Source of the DNA: a virus
DNA length: 20,185 nucleotides
Virus record (IMG/VR): IMGVR_UViG_3300020450_000127
Location: 1-20,185 of that record
Direction: 5' to 3' (one strand)
In this document: positions 1-5,931 of the stretch, in pieces
Layout: each line of letters begins with the position of its first letter
How positions within the stretch are numbered: the stretch's first letter is position 1
Notes under the pieces: model-generated
What the model was told of the DNA's origin: nothing
Databases searched by the model: none
Seen by the model: only the letters and a program-made list of their open reading frames with translations
Position numbers and translations under genes: made by a program

Positions 1-67
1 CTATTGTAGCAACAATAGATGTATTTACATTATCTTCTGCGTGATATTTAGCTACTGTAATATTCAT
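1..67 (-). CDS. Start of a fibre-module protein, truncated by the window edge
   Basis: A minus-strand frame opens with ATG at 67-65 and stays open for 22 codons to the window edge. The product begins MNITVAKYHAEDN. It starts eight bases after the TAG stop of the preceding fibre gene, and an AGGATAT stretch overlapping that stop can serve as the ribosome binding site. Short proteins with this kind of beginning (MxITVAKYH) are familiar to me downstream of fibre genes in marine phages, but I know no function for them. The spacing and codon flow fit a continuing fibre operon. The rest of the gene is outside the window, so length and domains cannot be judged. Confidence 0.6.
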   Translation of the reverse strand, partial: MNITVAKYHAEDNVNTSIVATI

Positions 68-75
68 ACTATATC

Positions 76-1194
76 CTATAATTCTGCATCAAAACCTAAT
101 CCAACTAATGAATCTGTTGAGCTATTGATACCTACATGAGCAGGGTCATTATTTGTTAATGAGCCTGTTGTAAAATTAACTAAACAAGTTTGAAGACCAC
201 CTTGACTTATAGAAGCTACTGTAGCATCTACATCACTATTTCCTCCTGCATCTTCAACATGATAATTACCTGCATTGTCATCATCTAAAGCAGGAGTTGA
301 CCTCATTTCTCTTGGGTATGTAAATAAAGCTCTTAAATTTGTGGATGTTCTCATAAACCCTAGAGCCATTCGTGAAAAAGTTCCACTGCCACCTGCATGA
401 TATTTTATATAATACCTATAACATAAATCTAGTTCTTCCCCAAATGACCTATGCTCAAATGGTGTGGCTTGTGAGCCGAGTTCTAGTTGTATGCCTGTAA
501 TTTCTATTTCGTTATCAGTTGATGCAAAAATACTACCTATTCCTGCTGCTCTGTTTGCATTTGTTACTGCTTCTAATGACGCACTCATTGTTCCACTTGT
601 AAAGGTAGAACCTGCATGAAGCCAAAAATTTACTTGCATTTCGTTTGAATTATCATTGTCTATTTGCGTACTAGAAGCTGCTGGAACAGTAAAAGTATAT
701 CTTGCCCATGACGTTCCAATAGTGTGTAATTTACTTGCACTATTATTTGTTCCATTTGACATAGCAATTTCTGATGCTATTGCTCTACTTGCATTTGATT
801 TTGCATAAAATGATAAAGTCATAGCTCTTGTTGTTGTGCTTGTTGCTTTTAGTTGTTGTGCATTAAAACCCTCAATCTTTTGTTGTATAATTAATGCTTC
901 ACCTGCTGCAATAGAGGTGTCTGCTGTTGTGCAATCAATTTTTAATGCGTTTGAAAAACCTTCTAAATCTGTGACAGCAGATTGTGACATGGTAAATCTT
1001 CCTGCTGAAGCAGTATTTTCAATCATATAAAATCTATCTAAAGTAAAATATCCACTACTAGCACCCAATCCTGTTTCCGAGGTGCTTCTCTGTGCCACTT
1101 GCATTGCACCATTTATAACAATGTTCCTTCGCCCACCAATCTGACTATTGGTTAGGACCTCACCCATCTTTGCTAATTCTGCTGCTTTGGTCAC
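76..1194 (-). CDS. Tail fibre / receptor-binding protein with a carbohydrate-binding-like beta-sandwich
   Basis: This 372-residue protein begins MTKAAELAKMGEVLTNSQIG and continues with RRNIVINGAMQVAQRSTS, a signature I recognise from marine-phage fibre proteins. The middle (about residues 45-245) reads as a lectin or CBM-like beta-sandwich, with TLDRF, IIQQKIEG, LSFYAKS, SWARYTFTVPA and IEITGIQLELGSQATPFEHR in the usual order, then a GEELDLCYRYY segment. The C-terminal 110 residues are probably the variable distal part. The start codon is GTG: GGAG sits eight bases upstream, and the ATG at 1196-1194 is out of frame and immediately followed by TGA. The start lies just after the stop of the preceding small gene. 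The likely role is host-surface glycan binding at a fibre tip; the receptor cannot be inferred. Confidence 0.82.
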   Translation of the reverse strand: MTKAAELAKMGEVLTNSQIGGRRNIVINGAMQVAQRSTSETGLGASSGYFTLDRFYMIENTASAGRFTMSQSAVTDLEGFSNALKIDCTTADTSIAAGEALIIQQKIEGFNAQQLKATSTTTRAMTLSFYAKSNASRAIASEIAMSNGTNNSASKLHTIGTSWARYTFTVPAASSTQIDNDNSNEMQVNFWLHAGSTFTSGTMSASLEAVTNANRAAGIGSIFASTDNEIEITGIQLELGSQATPFEHRSFGEELDLCYRYYIKYHAGGSGTFSRMALGFMRTSTNLRALFTYPREMRSTPALDDDNAGNYHVEDAGGNSDVDATVASISQGGLQTCLVNFTTGSLTNNDPAHVGINSSTDSLVGLGFDAEL

Positions 1195-1195
1195 A

Positions 1196-1468
1196 TCAGT
1201 CTCCTGTAAATGTATCTGCGTCTTTTATAGCTTTGTCTATAACTGTAAAATCTTCTTTATCCCAATCAGTCAATGTCTTCTGATACTTGAGATATCCAAC
1301 ACTACGTCTTACTCTTGTTTTCTTCTCGTCATGTGTTAAGTCATATGAAAAGTCATTTACTGTTGCATCACTGCCTTTTGCATGGGTAGCAATTACAACA
1401 TTGATTGTATCTGCTCCATCTAAACAAGCCTTATGTGCTTGTGCTATTTCTTTTGCTGTTCTAGTCAT
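1196..1468 (-). CDS. Small protein of unknown function in the fibre module
   Basis: This is a 90-residue product beginning MTRTAKEIAQAHKACLDGAD. The frame is open from a GTG nine bases earlier, but the ATG at 1468 is the better start: it has AAGGTG six bases upstream and sits one base after the TAA of the 609-residue fibre gene. The protein is soluble, mixed-charge and has a basic stretch (KKTRVRRSVGYLKYQ) in its second half. It has no signal peptide or membrane segment. I do not recognise the family. Its position between two receptor-type proteins makes a fibre accessory or assembly role possible, but nothing in the sequence proves it. Confidence 0.75.
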   Translation of the reverse strand: MTRTAKEIAQAHKACLDGADTINVVIATHAKGSDATVNDFSYDLTHDEKKTRVRRSVGYLKYQKTLTDWDKEDFTVIDKAIKDADTFTGD

Positions 1469-1469
1469 T

Positions 1470-3299
1470 TTATTCACCTTTTAATGTTTTGACTTCTGCT
1501 TGTAATGCTGTTACTTGTGCAGATAATTCTTGAACTGCTTTTACTAATGGTATTGTAAACATTTCTCTTGATACTTGTTGAATTTCATATTCATCTTTAC
1601 TCCAACCTTTGAAATCATCAACTCCTGCTGTATCAAGGGCAGTTTTAACTTCTTGTGCTATAAATCCGTGCATAGTAGTTGTGGTATTCATATTATTTAT
1701 AACATTACCATCTTTATCTTTTTTTCTTAAATGCGTTAATTCTGCATCTGTTGCATCAAGCTCATCACTTGGTTTCCAATTATATTTAACAGTTCTTAAA
1801 TCATTAATAAAATCTAAACCCAAAGTGCTATTTTGAATATTTTTTTTAAGTCTTACATCTGAACTTCTTGTAAAGGCAGCATCCGTATCAAAATCGTTTA
1901 TTACTCTGTTACTTGCCTTACCAAATGTAAAATCATTAGCTGAACCAGTTATATCATGTCCAATTACAATGGCATCATCATCTGTTGCAGAAAAGTTATT
2001 TGCATTTTGACCGATACAGATATTTCTTGAAGCCTGTGTTGTTGTATCCCCTGCGTCTTTACCAACAAAAACATTAGAAGCACCTATTGTTAAAGCACTA
2101 CCTGCATTAGACCCAATTAACGTATTTGAAGTTCCTGTTGTTACTGACGCACCAGAGTTATATCCTACTGCTGTATTGAAACTGTCTGTAGAAGATGTGA
2201 AATTCTGACTTTGTAATGAACCAACACCTATAGCTACAGATTTGTTACCTTTAGTATCAGCACCTAAAGCAAGATTACCAACTGACACATTAAAATCTGC
2301 ATCAGTCAAAGCATCTCCTGCATTACCTCCTATTAAAGTGTTAAAAAGTCCTGTAGTTACACCAGCCCCTGCTTGATACCCTACTCCAGTATTACCAGAA
2401 TTTGTTGCACTAGTAAAATTTTGTGAGCCTAATGTTCCATATCCAACTGCTACATTTTGGCTACCTTGTGTATCTGTAGATAATGTTAACATTCCCAATG
2501 CTGTATTATTATTTCCTACAGTTAAAGCATCACTTGAAAGACTACCTAGAAAAGTGTTATTTTGACCTGTTGTTACTGCTGCTCCTGCATTATAACCAAT
2601 TCCTGTGTTGTAAGAATCTGTTGCACTAGTAAAGTTTTGAGTTGCTAATGTTCCATAACCAACTGCTGTACTTTTACTTCCTTGTGTCTCAGTGCTTAAT
2701 GCACTAGCTCCTATAGCAGTATTTGTTGACCCTGTTGTGTTTGCATCAAAAGCAATGTAACCTACTGCTGTATTTAAAGTTCCAGATGTCAGAGCAGTAG
2801 CAGTCGCATGACCTATTGCAACATTACCTGAACCATCTGTAATACTGTCAAGAGCAGTATCACCGATTGCAACATTAAAGTTACCAGTGGGATAATTACC
2901 ATCTAGCTTGATTGTACCACCATCTACTGAGAGGTTGCTTGATAATGTAGTAGCACCTGTAACTCCAAGTGTACCTGCCATCGTAATATTGCCATCAAAC
3001 GTACCACCATCTGCTTTACTTACAGTGTCTGCTACCGAGAACACATCAAATACCACGACCACCACGAGGTCACTTACTGACGCTGCTTGTGCTAGTACGA
3101 TTGATGTACCACTTGTTGATGTATAGTCTGCGTCACCTAACTTGATACCATTTTGGTACACATCTACGAAGTTACTGTCTTTGTAACTTAAAGATGTACC
3201 CTCTGCACCTGCACCACTGAATGTGGTCTGCGATGCTGTAGCAGTGTAGGTGTGAACCCTACGTACTCCATTAGACGGACTGACTCCTATATATGCCAT
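1470..3299 (-). CDS. Tail fibre with beta-roll repeats and C-terminal S74 intramolecular chaperone
   Basis: The 609-residue protein has four parts. Residues 1-95 are a beta-rich fibre-base domain (FSGAGAEGTSLSY, VDVYQNGIKLGDADYT, GTSIVLAQAASVSDLVVVVV). Residues 100-135 are a short spacer of LGVTGATTLSS type. Residues 140-450 are a shaft of NTAxG/NxxIG repeats resembling YadA-head beta-rolls, including three 72-residue superrepeats. Residues 476-609 are a peptidase S74 domain starting TRSSDVRLKKNI and ending in a probable coiled coil (LVKAVQELSAQVTALQAEV). In the S74 family a serine and a lysine five residues later catalyse release of the chaperone after trimer folding; S480 and K485 fit, predicting cleavage between S479 and S480. 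AAGGA lies nine bases upstream of the ATG. Confidence 0.92.
   Translation of the reverse strand: MAYIGVSPSNGVRRVHTYTATASQTTFSGAGAEGTSLSYKDSNFVDVYQNGIKLGDADYTSTSGTSIVLAQAASVSDLVVVVVFDVFSVADTVSKADGGTFDGNITMAGTLGVTGATTLSSNLSVDGGTIKLDGNYPTGNFNVAIGDTALDSITDGSGNVAIGHATATALTSGTLNTAVGYIAFDANTTGSTNTAIGASALSTETQGSKSTAVGYGTLATQNFTSATDSYNTGIGYNAGAAVTTGQNNTFLGSLSSDALTVGNNNTALGMLTLSTDTQGSQNVAVGYGTLGSQNFTSATNSGNTGVGYQAGAGVTTGLFNTLIGGNAGDALTDADFNVSVGNLALGADTKGNKSVAIGVGSLQSQNFTSSTDSFNTAVGYNSGASVTTGTSNTLIGSNAGSALTIGASNVFVGKDAGDTTTQASRNICIGQNANNFSATDDDAIVIGHDITGSANDFTFGKASNRVINDFDTDAAFTRSSDVRLKKNIQNSTLGLDFINDLRTVKYNWKPSDELDATDAELTHLRKKDKDGNVINNMNTTTTMHGFIAQEVKTALDTAGVDDFKGWSKDEYEIQQVSREMFTIPLVKAVQELSAQVTALQAEVKTLKGE
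2052..2699 (-). repeat. Three tandem 216-bp coding repeats in the S74 fibre shaft
   Basis: Residues 201-272, 273-344 and 345-416 of the 609-residue fibre form three units of exactly 72 residues with no insertions or deletions. Each unit contains, in order, a TxTQG/TKG turn, AVGYG or AIGVG, SQNFTS or TQNFTS, NTGIGY or NTAVGY, a VTTG turn, and NTxxG. In DNA terms they are 2484-2699, 2268-2483 and 2052-2267. The shaft looks built by duplication of a long unit rather than of a single beta-roll turn. Confidence 0.85.
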
Positions 3300-3302
3300 T
3301 GT

Positions 3303-3626
3303 TTATTCCTTTGGGTTATCATCTTTAATCTTCTTAATACGTGCTTTCCAAGCATCAATATCTTTATATATCTCATCTAGTTGGTCACCTATATCACCAT
3401 AGGCTAATCGTCTAGTATTTCGTACAACATCATTAGCTTCTTCAGTATTACCTGCTGTTTCATAAGTTTTTAATTGTTCATCTGTAGGTTTAGTTATCTT
3501 CAAATTCCATGATTCAATATAAGCACCTTTACCATCATCTCTTAATGTAACATCTTTAAGAAAATTTACTTCGGTAACACCATTTGCTTTTGCATATAAT
3601 TTTACTTTTGTGTGTAAATCTGCCAA
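3303..3626 (-). CDS. Small fibre-module protein, TTG start
   Basis: The 107-residue product begins MADLHTKVKLYAKANG and is highly charged. Its C-terminal third (RRLAYGDIGDQLDEIYKDID followed by AWKARIKKIKDDNPKE) is a motif I recognise from many small phage proteins next to tail-fibre genes, where assembly or chaperone roles are suspected but not shown to my knowledge. There is no methionine inside the frame, so the TTG at 3626-3624 is the only sensible start; AGGAG lies a few bases upstream and the start follows the preceding stop codon by one base. The N-terminal two thirds look like a compact alpha/beta domain (VNFLKDVTLRDDGKG). Function unknown. Confidence 0.78.
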   Translation of the reverse strand: MADLHTKVKLYAKANGVTEVNFLKDVTLRDDGKGAYIESWNLKITKPTDEQLKTYETAGNTEEANDVVRNTRRLAYGDIGDQLDEIYKDIDAWKARIKKIKDDNPKE

Positions 3627-3627
3627 A

Positions 3628-4125
3628 TTATGCTCCTATAAGTTTATAACCACCAAAAACAGCATATTGTGCTGAATCTTCTATTGCACCATTTCCTGTA
3701 CCTTGATATGTATAGGCTTCAACATAATTACCTGAACCATTTAAGGTAAAAATATTAGAAAGAAATACTCCACCTCCTTGACTTCCATCAGCAACTCCAA
3801 TGGTGTAATAATCACCATTAAGATGTAAGCTACCATAAATATGTGTATTTGGAGTACTTGAATATACATTCAAATATATATAGTATTTACCAGCAACAGT
3901 TGGTGTAAATCTATAATTTGTTGAAGGGTCATAGCAATTATCTGTGTCTAGAATTTCATCGTTAAACTGTATTTTTGTCCATGTATTAGCTGATATGGTT
4001 TGGTCACTAGATGTCCTTGATGCTATAAATGCAGGTGTGTTTGCCGCAGTACCACTTAAAGTACCAGTAAAAGCAAATGTATCTGCTAAATTTATTCCCT
4101 CTGCTTGTACTTTTGTTAATGCCAT
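3628..4125 (-). CDS. C1q-like (TNF/C1q jelly-roll) phage protein
   Basis: This 165-residue protein has a short N-terminal linker (MALTKVQAEGINLADTFAFT) and then a C1q-like domain at about 31-165. The visible landmarks are AFIASRTSSDQTISANTWTK, YRFTPTVAGKYYIYLNV, a central LHLNG strand, and the C-terminal FGGYKLIGA strand that closes the fold. C1q-like domains form compact trimers and are frequent as fibre tips or free virion adhesins in marine phages. No shaft is attached here, so it may cap a neighbouring fibre or act as a small separate adhesin. AGGA lies about eight bases upstream of the ATG, following the 99-residue gene's stop after nine bases. Confidence 0.82.
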   Translation of the reverse strand: MALTKVQAEGINLADTFAFTGTLSGTAANTPAFIASRTSSDQTISANTWTKIQFNDEILDTDNCYDPSTNYRFTPTVAGKYYIYLNVYSSTPNTHIYGSLHLNGDYYTIGVADGSQGGGVFLSNIFTLNGSGNYVEAYTYQGTGNGAIEDSAQYAVFGGYKLIGA

Positions 4126-4134
4126 TCGTTATTC

Positions 4135-4434
4135 CTACTCTTTTTTATTTGCATCATCTCTTTGTTTGCGTGTCTTATAATCACTTCTTGCAGTTACAAG
4201 TGCAACAAAGTCTGCTTGGTTGCTTGGTATGGGGTCTGTGAAGCTACTGTCGTTCATCAACTTTGTAGTCCACTCTTGTTGCATACGCTTCCAACAGTTG
4301 TTTATCTTACCTGTAATTGCACCATCAATCCAAGCATCTACACCTGCATTGTCTGATACGTCATTGTATAAATCATTAGACAGAATCTTCTGTTGTAAAT
4401 CTGTTAATGTTATTGTCTTTGTGTGATTTGCCAT
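4135..4434 (-). CDS. Small conserved-looking protein of unknown function
   Basis: The 99-residue product begins MANHTKTITLTDLQQKILSN. The central segment (DAWIDGAITGKINNCWKRMQ, then QEWTTKLMND) is a pattern I have seen in small proteins encoded beside fibre genes of marine phages; I know no demonstrated activity. It is predicted to be mostly helical, with no signal peptide or membrane segment and a charged C-terminal tail. A good AAAGGAG sits seven bases before the ATG. A 41-bp spacer separates it from the upstream C1q-tipped fibre gene; I see no promoter in that spacer. A fibre assembly or attachment role is a guess from position only. Confidence 0.72.
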   Translation of the reverse strand: MANHTKTITLTDLQQKILSNDLYNDVSDNAGVDAWIDGAITGKINNCWKRMQQEWTTKLMNDSSFTDPIPSNQADFVALVTARSDYKTRKQRDDANKKE

Positions 4435-4475
4435 TTTATAACTCCTTTATGTTACGTTGTTTCACTCTTGGCTAA

Positions 4476-5516
4476 TTAGCATACGAGATGCCCTGTAAAA
4501 TATGTCCACGATGTGTCACCACTTATATCTGTTGTCGCAGAACCACTTGCTTCTTGTAAAATAGCGACATAGGCAGTATCTGACGCATCCATATCTGCTA
4601 AAATACTAGCTTTCATTGTAAAATAAGCAGAATCTGTGTCAAAAACTCTAGTATCAAATATAGTACCATAATTTTTATTGCTTGTTTTTATATAAAGAGC
4701 ATAGTAATGAACGGCAGCTTGAACTGAGGACATCCTAATAGATGCATCAAGAAAATACTTACCAGTAACTGGAGCAGTAAAAGTGTTTGAAGCAAAGTCA
4801 CTATTCTGGTCAAACTGTTCACCACTAAATGTTACTGTTACATCACTCCCTTCTGATATGTTGTCTTGGGCAGAATTATTTTTATGGACACTAAAAGCAG
4901 GTTGTAGTGGTTTGGTTACAGCACCGATAGAACTAATACGCATATGCTCTGTATTTGCAGTCATAAATCTCATATCATCACTAGCATGAAGGTATGTAAT
5001 TAAACCTCTAGCATCAGAAAAAGCACCTGCTGTAGTATCTGAAAACATTATATTTCCATTAGCACTTGTTCCTGATAGAATAGCCATGCCACCATCCGAA
5101 GATGTGTCTGATATTATAAAATTATTTGAGCTTGACCAAAGAGATGGAGCAGAAGCAGCACCCAAAACAGTTTGTCCTGTTACACCAAGAGTTGTACTAA
5201 ACGTACCACTCGTTGCACTCAAAGCACTTGTTGCAGGGTGGTCTACTGTACCGACTGTTCTAAACAAATAATAAACAAATATATTATTACCTGAGTTACT
5301 TGATGGTGCAGCAGTAAATGTAAGTGTAGTTCCGTTGCTTACTGCATACGCTACAGATGGCTCTTGTATAACACCATCCACCGATACAAGTATATCCTCA
5401 TCAGACCCTACTGCATGGTCTAGTGTAAATGCGGTTGTAGAACCATCACCTGAAAACTGTGTGGCTGCTTTGGGTGCTACAAATCTATCTGGAGCAGGAG
5501 GTCCTATATATGGCAT
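4476..5516 (-). CDS. Tail fibre with C1q-like C-terminal tip
   Basis: The 346-residue protein begins MPYIGPPAPDRFVAPKAATQ. Residues 20-86 are a fibre-base beta domain (FSGDGSTTAFTL, VSVDGVIQEP, LTFTAAPSS, IFVYYL) of the type shared by several marine-phage fibres. Residues 95-200 form a shaft with LGVTGQTVLG and an LHASDDMRFMTANTEHMRIS segment typical of such fibres. Residues 205-346 look C1q-like: PAFSVHKNNS, FTAPVTGKYFLDASIRMSS, and a final TSWTYFTGHLV strand. This suggests a trimeric, elongated fibre with a jelly-roll receptor-binding head. The ATG follows the upstream gene's TAA after one base, with GGAG upstream, so translation is probably coupled. Confidence 0.85.
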   Translation of the reverse strand: MPYIGPPAPDRFVAPKAATQFSGDGSTTAFTLDHAVGSDEDILVSVDGVIQEPSVAYAVSNGTTLTFTAAPSSNSGNNIFVYYLFRTVGTVDHPATSALSATSGTFSTTLGVTGQTVLGAASAPSLWSSSNNFIISDTSSDGGMAILSGTSANGNIMFSDTTAGAFSDARGLITYLHASDDMRFMTANTEHMRISSIGAVTKPLQPAFSVHKNNSAQDNISEGSDVTVTFSGEQFDQNSDFASNTFTAPVTGKYFLDASIRMSSVQAAVHYYALYIKTSNKNYGTIFDTRVFDTDSAYFTMKASILADMDASDTAYVAILQEASGSATTDISGDTSWTYFTGHLVC

Positions 5517-5517
5517 C

Positions 5518-5877
5518 TTATGTTATCTCCATTATGCTTAATGTTCCTGATATCTTATCTGCTACAGAACAATCTATCTGTATAGCATCTGTTGTCTCAA
5601 GTATAACCTTACCACCTGATAGCAGTTCTAGTGATGAGCCTACAGGTATAGGCACATCGTTGGCTAAGAAAGCTGTTCCGTTGGTTGCTGCTCTACCACC
5701 ACCTGATGTGTCAGATACGAGCTTTACATCGGCTGTTACTTGAGCAGTATGTATGTTTGTAAGTATGAGTCCAATCACTACTGTAGTTGTACTACTAGGG
5801 GTTGTATATACTGTGTACGGAGTTCCTGCACTAGCAGGTTCGGCAGCGAATGTGACTACTTTGAAAGTATTTGCCAT
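5518..5877 (-). CDS. Small beta-rich structural protein common in marine phages
   Basis: This 119-residue protein begins MANTFKVVTFAAEPASAGTP. It is almost entirely beta-strand in character and contains TTVVIGLILTNIHT, VPIPVGSSLELLSGGKVILE and the C-terminal LSIMEIT. I recognise this pattern from small virion-associated proteins of marine phages and cyanophages, where the role is unassigned; a fibre-linked or surface beta-sandwich subunit is plausible. It is the first gene behind a consensus sigma70-like promoter and has an AAGGA about nine bases before its ATG. Being promoter-proximal, it should be the most strongly expressed gene of the fibre operon, which would suit a multi-copy structural part. 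Confidence 0.8.
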   Translation of the reverse strand: MANTFKVVTFAAEPASAGTPYTVYTTPSSTTTVVIGLILTNIHTAQVTADVKLVSDTSGGGRAATNGTAFLANDVPIPVGSSLELLSGGKVILETTDAIQIDCSVADKISGTLSIMEIT

Positions 5878-5896
5878 TTGTTTTTTTCCTTATATA

Positions 5897-5925
5897 ATTA
5901 TACTCGGTTTTGCTTGATTTGTCAA
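5897..5925 (-). promoter_or_regulatory. Consensus sigma70-type promoter of the fibre operon
   Basis: On the minus strand, TTGACA (5925-5920) is followed by a 17-bp spacer and TATAAT (5902-5897), a perfect match to the bacterial housekeeping consensus in both hexamers and spacing. It sits in the 54-bp gap between the stop of the 804-residue fibre gene and the start of the 119-residue gene, about 20 bases upstream of that start. A CTTGA-CAAA-TCAAG dyad (5913-5926) overlaps the -35 element and could be an operator, or could be chance. Confidence 0.85.
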
Positions 5926-5931
5926 GTAAAA

